Source: Caulobacter sp. (GTDB lineage: Bacteria; Pseudomonadota; Alphaproteobacteria; Caulobacterales; Caulobacteraceae). Taken from it: DNA of 64,000 nucleotides. The first letter of the stretch is position 1. The number at the start of each line of letters is the position of its first letter. The translations under genes and the position numbers were made by a program. Below are positions 1 through 8,282 of this stretch, in pieces. The notes below the pieces were generated by a model. That model saw only the letters and a list, made by a program, of their open reading frames with translations, made no database searches and was not told where the DNA came from. The stretch spans positions 115,653 through 179,652 of the forward strand of contig JAUXMY010000023.1 in the NCBI GenBank assembly GCA_030683005.1, written 5' to 3'.

Positions 1-189
1 CGCCAGCATGCAGAGGCCCAGCGAGAAGTGCCAGGCCTTGATGCCTTCGCGCAGGTCGCTGCCGCGCTCGAACAGCACGCGAAGCTCGATACAGGCGTAG
101 ACCGCCGCCATCAGCAGAAGCATGAGCCAGTGCAGCACGACGGACGCGCGTGCGTAGGTGAAGTCCGTTCCGGACGTGTGGCTCGTCAT
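1..189 (-). CDS. Cytochrome b561 family protein, N-terminal part (runs off window)
   Basis: Reading from the ATG at 189 towards the window edge gives 63 residues of a di-haem b561-type membrane cytochrome. It has a short polar N-terminus, a first hydrophobic helix with an LHWLM motif (His19 is a likely haem ligand), an ELR turn, and KAWHFSLG (His54) entering the second helix. Such proteins pass electrons between quinone or superoxide and haem in the inner membrane. The gene begins 13 bp after the LacI-type regulator stop, so the two are probably co-transcribed. The C-terminal helices lie outside the window. The family call rests on the helix/His pattern. Confidence 0.75.
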   Translation of the reverse strand, partial: MTSHTSGTDFTYARASVVLHWLMLLLMAAVYACIELRVLFERGSDLREGIKAWHFSLGLCMLA

Positions 190-202
190 GGTCGGTATCC
201 CC

Positions 203-1264
203 CTACCCCTTCGGCGCGGCCGTCGATCCCCGCACGACCAGCGACGGCATCCGCCATTCCGGGTCGCGTTTGTCGCCTTCCATGACCCCCAGCAGCCGGT
301 CGGCCGCCAGACGCCCGATCTCGCGCGTCGGCGCGCGGATGGTGGTCAGCGGCGGCCAGACGCGCGAGGCGATCTGGAAGTCGTCGAAGCCGATGACCGA
401 CAGGTCCTCCGGCACCGAAAGTCCGGCCTGCCGCGCCGCGTGCAGGGCGCCGGCCGCCATCTCGTCGTTGCCGGCGAAGATCGCCGTCGGGCGGTCCTTC
501 AGGGCCAGCAGGCGCGCCGCCGCCTCCATGCCGGACTCGAAGGTGTAGGCGCCCTCGGCCACGCAGTCGGCGGACAGGGTCGCGCCGTGTTCCTTCAGCC
601 CCTCCTCGAACCCGCCGCGCCGCTCGTGCGAGGAGCGGAAGCGGTCCGGACCGGAGATGAAGCCCAGGCGCCGGTGGCCAAGCTCGGCCAGGTGCCGGCC
701 GGCCAGCAGCCCGCCGTGTCGGTCCCGGGTGACGATGCTGTGGGCCTCGGCGTCGACGGCGATGGAGGCCACGCGCACATACTCGCAGCCGATCTCGCGC
801 AGCATTTCGGCCACCGCCTCGTCTTCGGAGACCGAAGGGGTGAGCACCACGCCGAACAGCTTCTGCCGCTCGATGAAGGCGCGGATGTCGGGCACCAGGG
901 TCGTGCTGCCCCGGTCGCAGGGGTGGACGACCAGCTCGAAGCCCGAGCCCTTCATGCCGTCCAGCAGGCCCAGCTGCATGTTCACGACATACTGCGGATT
1001 GGGGTTATCGTAGATCAGGCCGATCAGGAACGAGCGGCGGAAGGCCAGCCCCCGCGCCTGCGGGTCCGGCGCATAGCCGTACCGGGCGATGACCGCCTCG
1101 ATCTTCTCGCGGGTCTCCGGACGCACCGAGGGCGAGCGGTTGATGACCCGCGAGACGGTCTTCTTCGACACCCCGGCCAGGCGGGCGACGTCGTTGATGG
1201 TGGCGCGACGGCGGCCGCTCTGCAGCGCCTCGTCATCGGATGGCTTCGGCGTCCTCGAACTCAC
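203..1264 (-). CDS. LacI-family transcriptional regulator
   Basis: The protein is 353 residues, the usual LacI-family length. Near residues 21-45 is the LacI helix-turn-helix (TINDVARLAGVSKKTVSRV), followed by the hinge region and a periplasmic-binding-protein-like sensor domain (GLIYDNPN, FAGNDEMAAGAL, VIGFDDF). I chose the GTG at 1264 because the frame upstream lacks family similarity. No sugar enzyme or TonB receptor is adjacent. The downstream neighbour is a cytochrome b561 gene and the divergent neighbour is ligD, so the effector and regulon cannot be named. A palindrome about 80 bp upstream (1344-1355) has the LacI-type CCGG core and suggests autoregulation. Confidence 0.9.
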   Translation of the reverse strand: MSSRTPKPSDDEALQSGRRRATINDVARLAGVSKKTVSRVINRSPSVRPETREKIEAVIARYGYAPDPQARGLAFRRSFLIGLIYDNPNPQYVVNMQLGLLDGMKGSGFELVVHPCDRGSTTLVPDIRAFIERQKLFGVVLTPSVSEDEAVAEMLREIGCEYVRVASIAVDAEAHSIVTRDRHGGLLAGRHLAELGHRRLGFISGPDRFRSSHERRGGFEEGLKEHGATLSADCVAEGAYTFESGMEAAARLLALKDRPTAIFAGNDEMAAGALHAARQAGLSVPEDLSVIGFDDFQIASRVWPPLTTIRAPTREIGRLAADRLLGVMEGDKRDPEWRMPSLVVRGSTAAPKG

Positions 1265-1343
1265 GGCCTCTCCGGCGCTCCCTCGTCCATGAGCTTTGAT
1301 AACCTGCGTCGCGGGGCGGCGCCAGCGCCGGACGAGCGCGGTT

Positions 1344-1355
1344 GATACCGGTGTC
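1344..1355. promoter_or_regulatory. Possible LacI-type operator in the lacI/ligD divergent region
   Basis: GATACCGGTGTC is a 12-bp palindrome with one mismatched pair and a central CCGG. That is the shape of many LacI-family operators. It lies between the divergent regulator (start 1264) and ligD (start 1421). Assignment to the adjacent regulator is inference. Confidence 0.4.
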
Positions 1356-1420
1356 CGCCCTGCTGGCGGAACCCCCTGCGCCTGCGGAGACTTGAACCGG
1401 AGAAGATCGGGAGACCCGCC

Positions 1421-4042
1421 GTGGCCGCCGCCGTCAAGCTCGCCAAGTACCGCGCCAAGCGCGATTTCACCGTCACCGCCGAACCCTCCGGCGCGGTCGC
1501 CGTCGCGGCCTCGGAGAAGCGCCGCTTCGTGATCCAGAAGCACGCGGCCAGCCGCCTGCACTACGACCTGCGGCTCGAGCATGAGGGCGTCTATCTCTCG
1601 TGGGCCGTCACCCGGGGGCCGTCGCGCGATCCGGCCGAGAAGCGGCTGGCGGTCGAGGTCGAGCCCCATCCGCTCGACTACGGCGACTTCGAGGGCACGA
1701 TCCCCAAGGGTCAGTACGGCGGCGGCACGGTGATGCTGTGGGATCGCGGATACTGGGCGCCGGAGCCGGGCTTTGACGTGGCCAGGGGCCTGAAGACGGG
1801 CGAGCTGAAGCTGGTCTTCGCCGGGGAGCGAATGAAGGGCGGCTACGTGCTGGTCAAGATTCGCAACGACCGCACCGGCGGCAAGGCGAGCAACTGGCTG
1901 CTGATCAAGCACCGCGACGACTTCGCCGTCGAGGGCGATGGCGAGGCATTGCTGGAGGACAACGCCTTCTCCATCGCGTCCGGCCGCACGATGGAGGACA
2001 TCGCCGCCGGCAAGGGCAAGGCGCCCAGGCCCTTCATCACCCGGGTGAAGCGTGGCGCGAAGGCTGTATGGTCATCCGCGGGCTCGCCCGAAGCCAGCGC
2101 GGAGGAAGCGGCGGTGAAGCACCACTCCCCCAAGCCCCGTCGGAAGCCGACGCCGAAGGCGGCCGCGATGCCGGCCTTCGTCGAGCCGCAGCTGTGCAAG
2201 CTGCTCGACCGTCCGCCGACCGGGGCCGGCTGGGCCCACGAGATCAAGTTCGACGGCTACCGCATGCAGCTGCGCGTCGAGGGTGGCAAGGCGAGCCTGA
2301 AAACCCGCAAGGGCCTGGACTGGACCGACCGCTTTCCGAAGATCGCCGCCGCCGCGAGCGGCCTGCCCGACTGCCTGATCGATGGCGAGGCCGTGGCCCT
2401 GGACGACGACGGCTCGCCCGACTTCGCGGCGCTGCAGGCGGCCCTGTCGGGCGGTTCGACCGACGAGCTGATCTTCTTCGCCTTCGACCTGCTGTTCGCG
2501 GGCGACGAGGACCTGCGGCCCCTGCCCCTCACCGACCGCAAGGCGCGGCTCCAGGCCCTGCTGGGCAAGCCGGCCGAAACCCGGCTGCGCTACGTCGAGC
2601 ATTTCGCCACCGGCGGCGACGCGGTGCTCAGCTCGGCCTGCCGGATGTCGCTGGAGGGGATCGTCTCCAAGAAGTCCGACGCCCCGTATCGCTCAGGGCG
2701 CAGCGAGACCTGGACCAAGTCCAAGTGCCGCGCCGGCCATGAGGTGGTCATCGGCGCCTACACGACCAACGGCGGCGCCTTCCGTTCGCTGGTCGCCGGC
2801 GTCATGCGGGACGGCAAGCTGGTCCATGTCGGCCGGATCGGCACCGGGTTCTCGGCGGCAAAGGTCAAGACGCTGCTGCCCAAGCTCAAGGCGCTGGAGA
2901 CCGACCGCTCGCCCTTCGAGGCCCGCCTGCCGCGCGGCGCCGGAGAGACCCGCTGGGTGAAGCCTCAGTTGGTCGCCGAGATCGAGTACGCCGGCTTCAC
3001 CGGCGACGGCGCCATCCGCCAGGCCTCGTTCAAGGGCCTGCGCGAGGACAAGCCGGCGGCGGAGGTCGAGGCCGAAGCCCCGGCGCCCGCCGCCGACACC
3101 GAACTGGCGACGCCCAGGCCCGCGAAGGGCGCGGCCGCGAAGAAGGCCGGTCCGGCGGTGGTGATGGGCGTGACTTTATCCAGGGCGAACAAGATCTTGT
3201 GGCCGGAAGCTGGCGATGATGGCGTGCCGGTCACCAAGCTGGATCTGGCCCGCTACTACGAGGCGGTTGCCAACTGGATGATGCCGCACATCAGCCATCG
3301 CCCCTGCTCGACCATCCGCACGCCGGACGGACTGGCCGGCCAGACCTTCTTCCAGCGTCATCTCGGCAAGGGGGCCTCGGCCCTGATCAGCGAGGTGGTG
3401 CTGGCAGGGGATCACGCACCCTACCTGATGATCGAACGCAAGGAGGCGCTGGCCGCCCTCGCCCAGACCTCGACCACGGAACTGCATCCCTCGAACTGCC
3501 GCCCGGGCGAACCCGAGGTCCCGGGCCGGCTGGTCTTCGACCTCGACCCGTCGGAGGAACTGGGCTTCGACGCGGTGATCGACGCGGCGCGCGAGGTGCG
3601 CGACCGCCTGGACGACCTGGGCCTCGTCGCCTTCTGCAAGACCACGGGCGGCAAGGGTCTCCATGTGGTCACGCCGCTGGCGAAGGAGAAGATCGACTGG
3701 CCGACCGCCAAGGCCTTCGCCCGCGAAGTCTGCGCCCGCATGGCGGCGGACAGCCCGGGACTCTATGTGATCAACATGTCAAAGAAGCTCCGCAAGGGGC
3801 GGATATTCCTGGATTATCTGCGCAATGATCGCCTGAGCACCGCCGTCGCGCCGCTGTCGCCCCGCGCGCGGCCGGGCGCCACGGTGTCTATGCCGTTGAA
3901 CTGGACGCAGGTGCGCAAGGGGCTGGACCCGAAGGCGTACACGATCCGGACGGTCCCGGCCGTGCTGGGCAAGTCCACCGCCTGGACCGACTACGACGAC
4001 GGCGAGCGCAAGCTGACGGCGGCGATCAAGCGGCTGGGGTAG
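1421..4042 (+). CDS. ligD: ATP-dependent DNA ligase D (NHEJ)
   Basis: This 873-residue protein contains all three LigD modules in the order phosphoesterase, ligase, polymerase/primase. The PE domain (about 30-190) has HYDLRLE and the EVEPHPLDYGDFEG stretch. The ligase domain (about 250-560) carries the nucleotidyl-lysine in EIKFDGYR (Lys276). The polymerase domain (about 620-870) has the metal-binding FDLDPS (Asp707, Asp709) and KTTGGKGLH. A low-complexity Ala/Lys/Pro linker (about 215-245) joins PE to ligase. The start is a GTG with an upstream purine-rich GGAGAAG. It works with Ku, whose gene is convergent 130 bp downstream, to end-process, fill and seal double-strand breaks. Confidence 0.97.
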   Translation: MAAAVKLAKYRAKRDFTVTAEPSGAVAVAASEKRRFVIQKHAASRLHYDLRLEHEGVYLSWAVTRGPSRDPAEKRLAVEVEPHPLDYGDFEGTIPKGQYGGGTVMLWDRGYWAPEPGFDVARGLKTGELKLVFAGERMKGGYVLVKIRNDRTGGKASNWLLIKHRDDFAVEGDGEALLEDNAFSIASGRTMEDIAAGKGKAPRPFITRVKRGAKAVWSSAGSPEASAEEAAVKHHSPKPRRKPTPKAAAMPAFVEPQLCKLLDRPPTGAGWAHEIKFDGYRMQLRVEGGKASLKTRKGLDWTDRFPKIAAAASGLPDCLIDGEAVALDDDGSPDFAALQAALSGGSTDELIFFAFDLLFAGDEDLRPLPLTDRKARLQALLGKPAETRLRYVEHFATGGDAVLSSACRMSLEGIVSKKSDAPYRSGRSETWTKSKCRAGHEVVIGAYTTNGGAFRSLVAGVMRDGKLVHVGRIGTGFSAAKVKTLLPKLKALETDRSPFEARLPRGAGETRWVKPQLVAEIEYAGFTGDGAIRQASFKGLREDKPAAEVEAEAPAPAADTELATPRPAKGAAAKKAGPAVVMGVTLSRANKILWPEAGDDGVPVTKLDLARYYEAVANWMMPHISHRPCSTIRTPDGLAGQTFFQRHLGKGASALISEVVLAGDHAPYLMIERKEALAALAQTSTTELHPSNCRPGEPEVPGRLVFDLDPSEELGFDAVIDAAREVRDRLDDLGLVAFCKTTGGKGLHVVTPLAKEKIDWPTAKAFAREVCARMAADSPGLYVINMSKKLRKGRIFLDYLRNDRLSTAVAPLSPRARPGATVSMPLNWTQVRKGLDPKAYTIRTVPAVLGKSTAWTDYDDGERKLTAAIKRLG

Positions 4043-4051
4043 AGCTGAGGG

Positions 4052-4173
4052 GCTTTGCGTCCTTCGCGACGCGGCTTCGCCGCTCCTCAGGATGACGATG
4101 TCTGTGGAACGCTACCCACGTTCGTCATGGTGAGGAGCGAGCCCTCTGGCGAGCGTCGCGAACCACGCAAAGC
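4052..4173. repeat. Composite inverted repeat, family A copy 1, between ligD and ku
   Basis: Two arms face each other. The left arm reads TTGCGTCCTTCGCGACGC ... GCTCCTCAGGATGACGA. The right arm is the reverse complement of the related TTGCGTGGTTCGCGACGC ... GCTCCTCACCATGACGAA. It fills the gap between two convergent genes, so it could act as a bidirectional terminator. Related copies lie at 6403-6520, 19837-19961, 19998-20143, 22013-22121 and 23275-23388. Confidence 0.85.
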
Positions 4174-5016
4174 CTAAGCCCGCTTCTTCGCCGCCACCTT
4201 CTTCGCGGGCGCGGCCTTCTTCGCCGGAGCCTTCGCCGCCGCCTTGCCGCCGAGGCTCTTGCGCAGCGCGTCCATCAGATCGACGACGTTGGTGGTCTCC
4301 GGCTCGGCCGCCTTGACCTTGTGGCCCTTGCCCTTCTGTTTCTCGGCGATCAGGTCGCGCAGCGCGTCCTCGTAGCGGTCGTTGAACTCGCTCGGCTCGA
4401 ACGGGCCTTCCTGCTGGTCGATGATCTTCTCGGCGATGGCGATCATGGCCGCGTCCGGCTTCTGGTCGGGGATGTCGCCGAAGATGTCGGCGGCGTCGCG
4501 GACCTCGTCATGGCTGCGCAGGCTCCAGGCCATCAGGCCGTTGTCGCGCGGCTCCAGGGCCAGCAGGCGTTCGCGCTGGTGCATGACGACCCGGCCCAGC
4601 GCGATCTTTCCCGTCCGGCTCATGGCCTCGCGGATCACGGTGTAGGCCTCCAGCGCCAGCTTGCCGTCCGGCGCCAGGAAGTAGGGATTGTCCCAGTAGA
4701 GCCGGTCAATGTCGTCGGCGTCGACGAAGCGCTCGATGTCGATGGTCTTCGTGCTCTCCAGCCGGACCGAGGCGATCTCGTCGGGCGTGACCACGACGTA
4801 GGAGTCCTTCTCGTACTCGAACCCCTTCACCAGATCGGCGCGTTCCACCGGCCCCAGATCGGGATCGGTCGGCACCATGCGGATGCGGTTGTGGGTGTCC
4901 TTGTGCAGCATGTTGAAACGGACATCGCCCGCCGGGCTCGTGGCGGTGTAGAGAGCGACCGGGCAGGTCACCAGAGACAGTCGAAGGTGTCCCTGCCAGG
5001 TCGGACGCGGCGCCAT
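4174..5016 (-). CDS. ku: Ku protein (NHEJ end-binding)
   Basis: This is a 280-residue bacterial Ku homodimer subunit. The opening TWQGHLRLSLVTCPVALY strand and HNRIRM are typical of the Ku beta-barrel. The core is followed by a Lys/Ala/Pro-rich tail (about 245-280) resembling histone H1-like tails, of the kind known in other bacterial Ku proteins to contact DNA. Ku threads onto broken ends and recruits LigD, encoded convergently next door. The ATG at 5016 is preceded by GGAGACC. It is divergent from tusA with only about 60 bp between starts. Confidence 0.97.
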   Translation of the reverse strand: MAPRPTWQGHLRLSLVTCPVALYTATSPAGDVRFNMLHKDTHNRIRMVPTDPDLGPVERADLVKGFEYEKDSYVVVTPDEIASVRLESTKTIDIERFVDADDIDRLYWDNPYFLAPDGKLALEAYTVIREAMSRTGKIALGRVVMHQRERLLALEPRDNGLMAWSLRSHDEVRDAADIFGDIPDQKPDAAMIAIAEKIIDQQEGPFEPSEFNDRYEDALRDLIAEKQKGKGHKVKAAEPETTNVVDLMDALRKSLGGKAAAKAPAKKAAPAKKVAAKKRA

Positions 5017-5075
5017 GGTGGTCTCCTGATTCGATTTCAGGCCCTGAACGCGCTGTGGTCATCGGGAGTTGCCAG

Positions 5076-5303
5076 GTGAGCGAAACGGTCGTTGACGCGC
5101 GGGGGCATCACTGCCCGATCCCGACCCTGCGGCTGCGCAAGGCGCTGGAGGCGGCGGGTCCCGGCGCACGGGTGCGCCTGCTGGCCGATGACCCGATGGC
5201 GCGGATCGACGTGCCCCATTTCGTGCAGGAAAGGGGCTACACCCTTCTGGAGAAGGACGAGGTCAGCGGATGGCTGGTTTTCGTCGTAGCGAGATCGGGA
5301 TGA
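5076..5303 (+). CDS. tusA: TusA/SirA-like sulfur carrier protein
   Basis: This is a 75-residue single-domain protein with the HCPIPTLRLRKAL motif, the CPxP signature of TusA-type sulfur carriers. The motif cysteine accepts persulfide sulfur for tRNA thiolation, molybdenum cofactor or other sulfur relays. I prefer the GTG at 5076 (spaced after CGGGAG) to the GTG at 5055, because the extra residues are not TusA-like. The 3' end runs 41 bp into the convergent yihY gene. No tus partner genes are adjacent, so the acceptor is unknown. Confidence 0.85.
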   Translation: MSETVVDARGHHCPIPTLRLRKALEAAGPGARVRLLADDPMARIDVPHFVQERGYTLLEKDEVSGWLVFVVARSG

Positions 5304-6192
5304 TCTTCCGGGTGTGCAGGGCGATCTCCATCTCGGTCGCCAGCGCGCCCCCGAAGAACAGCGCGTTCACGTTCCAGCTCAGCCAGATCAGGAACACCAC
5401 CACCGTGGCCACCGAGCCGTAGGTGGCGCCCAGATGGGCGATCTGCTCGACGTAGAAGGCGCACAGCCAGGAGAAGCACAGGCCCAGCACGGCCGAGGCG
5501 ACGCCGCCGGCCAGGGACGCGCGCCAGGCCACCGGCTCCCGCGCCATCGCGAACCGGTAGATCATGGTCATGGCCAGCACCAGGCCGATGCTGGTCCAGG
5601 TCCATTCGTTGAACAGCCAGCTGAGGCCCGCCAGCGGCTTGAAATCCAGCGTCGCGGACATGACCCGGATGCCCAGGAAGCTGAACGAGACAACGCCCAT
5701 CAGCACCAGGGCGGCGATCAGCACGACCAGGGCCATGACGTTGAAACTGATGAACCCGCGCTGGTTCTCCTCATCATGGATGAACGACAGGCCGGCGAGC
5801 AGGGCCTTGAATCCCCGGTGGGCGGCGTAACCCCCGATGACCAGGGCGACAATGCTCTGGGTGCTCAGGGCGCCGGACGGCGCATGGGCCAGCCGCTCGA
5901 GTTCGCTGCGGAAGATGCCCCGGGCGTCGGCGGGCAGCATGCCAGCCAGCACCTCGGCCTGCCGCGCCACCTCGTCGGGCGCCGAGAGCATGCCATACAG
6001 GCCGATGGCGATGACCAGCAGCGGAAACACCGCCAGCATGATCCAGAAGGACACCCCGCCGACGTACAGCATCACGTCGCGGCCCCACAGGCGCTGCAGC
6101 GCCTTGCCGAGCACGTCGACCGTCGCCCGCGCCCAGTGGACGGGGTCGAGATCGATCTGGGGGGAATGACCCGGGGGGTCGGCGTCTGACAT
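5263..6192 (-). CDS. YihY/BrkB-family inner membrane protein
   Basis: This 309-residue protein has about six hydrophobic segments. It shows the YihY/BrkB pattern: a GRDVMLYVGGVSFWIMLAVFPLL first helix, a GGYAAHRGFKAL segment and a C-terminal LGATYGSVATVVVFLIWLSWN helix. The family was once mis-annotated as ribonuclease BN and its transport or scaffold role is unresolved. The ATG at 6192 begins a domain of normal length; the open frame extends upstream without family similarity. It overlaps tusA tail-to-tail by 41 bp. Confidence 0.88.
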   Translation of the reverse strand: MSDADPPGHSPQIDLDPVHWARATVDVLGKALQRLWGRDVMLYVGGVSFWIMLAVFPLLVIAIGLYGMLSAPDEVARQAEVLAGMLPADARGIFRSELERLAHAPSGALSTQSIVALVIGGYAAHRGFKALLAGLSFIHDEENQRGFISFNVMALVVLIAALVLMGVVSFSFLGIRVMSATLDFKPLAGLSWLFNEWTWTSIGLVLAMTMIYRFAMAREPVAWRASLAGGVASAVLGLCFSWLCAFYVEQIAHLGATYGSVATVVVFLIWLSWNVNALFFGGALATEMEIALHTRKIIPISLRRKPAIR

Positions 6193-6361
6193 GGCGCGGA
6201 AACTGCCCTCCCCGCCCCCCGGGCGCAACGTCAAAGGCGCGCCCCGCTTCGCGGGACGCGCCTGACAGGATGACCTTGCCTTCGTCCTGGGTATCCGGCC
6301 GCCACAACGAGGGACGGGAGAGCGTGGCGGCCGTCTACGGAGCCACAATCGAATCTGCTGC

Positions 6362-6380
6362 CTGAACGGTGGCTGAACGG
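6362..6380. repeat. Tandem CTGAACGG direct repeat
   Basis: CTGAACGG occurs twice, 11 bp apart (6362-6369 and 6373-6380), one helical turn. This spacing is typical of sites bound by response-regulator dimers. The stretch lies between yihY (start 6192) and the family A repeat at 6403. No promoter is obvious in 6193-6361. Confidence 0.3.
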
Positions 6381-6402
6381 AAGTGCGCTCGCAGATCTGC
6401 TG

Positions 6403-6520
6403 TGCGTGGTTCGCGACGCCGGCCCGAGAGCCGGCTCCTCACCATGACGAAGGGGGTTTGCGTTCCACTGACTTCGTCATCCTGAGGAGCGAGCCTCAAG
6501 CGAGCGTCGCGAAGGACGCA
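6403..6520. repeat. Composite inverted repeat, family A copy 2
   Basis: The left arm TGCGTGGTTCGCGACGCC ... CTCCTCACCATGACGAA faces the right arm TTCGTCATCCTGAGGAGCG ... GCGTCGCGAAGGACGCA. The outer end touches the stop codon of the racemase gene at 6521. A GCCGGCCCGAGAGCCGGC hairpin is nested in the left arm. Confidence 0.85.
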
Positions 6521-7648
6521 TTACAGCGCGCCCTTCTCCTTCAGCGCGGCGACCTCGGCGGCGGTGAAGCCCCAGTCGGTCAGGGCCTCGTCGTTGTGGG
6601 CCCCGATCTTCGGCGGCGGACCCTGGATGGCGCCCGGCGTGGCCGAGAAGCGCGGGGCCGGGGCCGGCTGGACCACGCCCTCGATGGTCACGAAGGTCTC
6701 GCGGGCGACGTTGTGGGCGTGCTTCGGCGCTTCCTCGAGGTCCAGCACCGGCGCGAAGCAGATGTCGGTGGCGTCCATGATCGCGCACCACTCCGCCTGG
6801 GTCTTGGTCCGCAGCACGTCCTGGAGCTTGGCCTTCAGCGACGGCCAGGCCGAGCGGTCCATCTGGTTGGCGAACTCCGGATCGGTGATGCCGGTCTTCT
6901 CCAGCAGCAGGGCGTAGAACTGCGGCTCAATCGAGCCGATCGAGATCCACTTGCCGTCGGCGCACTGGTAGGTGTCGTAGAAGTGGGCCCCGCCGTCGAG
7001 CAGGTTGGAACGCCGCTCGTCCTTCCAGATGCCCGCGCCCTTGAAGCCGTAGAACATGGCCATCAGCGAGGCGGCGCCGTCGCTCATCGCGCAGTCGATG
7101 ACCTGGCCCTTGCCGGTTTCGCGCGCGCTGATGATGCCGGCCATGAGGCCGAACGCCAGGTACAGGGCGCCGCCTCCGAAGTCGCCGACCAGGTTGAGCG
7201 GCGGCACCGGCTTGTCCTCGGTGCCGATGGCGTGCAGCGCGCCGGTGATGGCGATGTAGTTCATGTCATGGCCGGCGGCCTTGGCGTAGGGACCGGTCTG
7301 GCCCCAGCCTGTCATGCGGCCGAACACCAGCTTCGGGTTGCGCTTCAGCACCACGTCCGGGCCCAGGCCCAGGCGTTCCATGACGCCGGGGCGGAAGCCC
7401 TCGATCAGGCCGTCGGCGCTTTCCAGCAGCTTGAGCACAGCCTCGATGGCGTCCGGCGACTTGAGGTCCAGCGCCACCGAGCGGCGGCCGCGGCTGGTGA
7501 CGTCGGCGGGCGAGGCCCGGCCCGATCCCTTGCGGTCGACCCGCACCACATCGGCGCCCAGGTCCGACAGCAGCATGCCGCAGAACGGCCCCGGCCCGAT
7601 GCCGGCGAATTCGACGATCTTCAGACCCGAAAGCGGTCCACTAGCCAT
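6521..7648 (-). CDS. Alpha-methylacyl-CoA racemase (CaiB/BaiF family)
   Basis: This 375-residue class III CoA-transferase-fold protein has features of AMACR/MCR racemases rather than transferases. His127 in AGHDMNY, Asp156 in VGDFGGG and Glu241 in SIEPQFY match the His/Asp/Glu set known from mycobacterial MCR at nearly identical numbers. It would epimerise the 2-methyl centre of branched acyl-CoA thioesters so that they can enter beta-oxidation, in the cytoplasm. It stands alone, without adjacent acyl-CoA dehydrogenase or thiolase, so the substrate cannot be inferred from context. Confidence 0.9.
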   Translation of the reverse strand: MASGPLSGLKIVEFAGIGPGPFCGMLLSDLGADVVRVDRKGSGRASPADVTSRGRRSVALDLKSPDAIEAVLKLLESADGLIEGFRPGVMERLGLGPDVVLKRNPKLVFGRMTGWGQTGPYAKAAGHDMNYIAITGALHAIGTEDKPVPPLNLVGDFGGGALYLAFGLMAGIISARETGKGQVIDCAMSDGAASLMAMFYGFKGAGIWKDERRSNLLDGGAHFYDTYQCADGKWISIGSIEPQFYALLLEKTGITDPEFANQMDRSAWPSLKAKLQDVLRTKTQAEWCAIMDATDICFAPVLDLEEAPKHAHNVARETFVTIEGVVQPAPAPRFSATPGAIQGPPPKIGAHNDEALTDWGFTAAEVAALKEKGAL

Positions 7649-7693
7649 GACGTTTCTCCCGTTTGGGCGAGAGTTAGAGGCGCTGACGCATGG

Positions 7694-7978
7694 TCAGGCA
7701 AGCGGCCGGTCTTCGAGGCTGTGGAAGATGCGGGCGATAACGACCGTCTGATCTCTAACGCGGTAGCGGATGATGTAGCCGCCCGCGCCGAACGGGATGA
7801 TCAGTTCCCGAACATCTCCGCCGACAGGCCGACCACGATGAGGCATTTCCGAAAGCGACAGGACTGCTTCTTCGAGAACGTCAGCAAAGCGATCGCCCGC
7901 GGGGCTGTCGCCCAGAAACGCGGAGAGCCGCGAGAAGTCGTCCTTGACCGCGTCGAGGACCTCGATGTGGAAGATCAC
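7694..7978 (-). CDS. ParE/RelE-type toxin
   Basis: This 94-residue ParE/RelE-fold protein opens with a beta-strand/helix pair (IEVLDAVKDDFSRL). It ends with the family's beta-sheet (GGYIIRYRVRDQTVVIARIFHSLEDR), including the C-terminal R(V/I)FH..R feature. Its start overlaps the antitoxin stop by 4 bp (ATGA), typical of a type II toxin-antitoxin operon. ParE toxins poison gyrase and RelE toxins cleave mRNA; the sequence alone does not decide between them. Confidence 0.85.
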   Translation of the reverse strand: MIFHIEVLDAVKDDFSRLSAFLGDSPAGDRFADVLEEAVLSLSEMPHRGRPVGGDVRELIIPFGAGGYIIRYRVRDQTVVIARIFHSLEDRPLA

Positions 7979-8229
7979 GCCCGTCGGGCCCGCCGCTCCG
8001 CGATCTCTCTACGCAGGTGCGCGAAGGCTTCATCAACGGACACTGACTCACCTGTGCGGTCGTACTCGGCCAGCCGGCGCAGATCCTCCGCCACGTCCCA
8101 GTTGGAAAGCGCATTCGCGAGCACAGCTTCGGCATAGTCATGGGGCGACACGCCAAGACCGCGAGCGGCGCCTTCCAGCCGCGCCAGCGTCTCATCATCG
8201 AGTTTGAGGGTCACGGATCCGTCGGCCAT
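7975..8229 (-). CDS. ParD-like antitoxin
   Basis: This 84-residue protein begins with a ribbon-helix-helix-like strand (SVTLKLDDETLARLEGAARGLGVSP). A charged C-terminal region (DRTGESVSVDEAFAHLRREIAERRARRA) probably wraps the toxin. It is the upstream gene of the pair and overlaps the toxin start by 4 bp. RHH antitoxins normally repress their own promoter, which would lie just above 8229. The ATG at 8229 fits the RHH domain edge. Confidence 0.83.
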   Translation of the reverse strand: MADGSVTLKLDDETLARLEGAARGLGVSPHDYAEAVLANALSNWDVAEDLRRLAEYDRTGESVSVDEAFAHLRREIAERRARRA

Positions 8230-8282
8230 GCCACGACCGTAACGCAACAGTCGCGCCCCGAATAGACCCCCTATGGTTGTCC

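Noticed and set aside
6521..7648. Formyl-CoA or carnitine CoA-transferase assignment
   Set aside because: The His127/Asp156/Glu241 set and the GDFGGG loop fit alpha-methylacyl-CoA racemase better.
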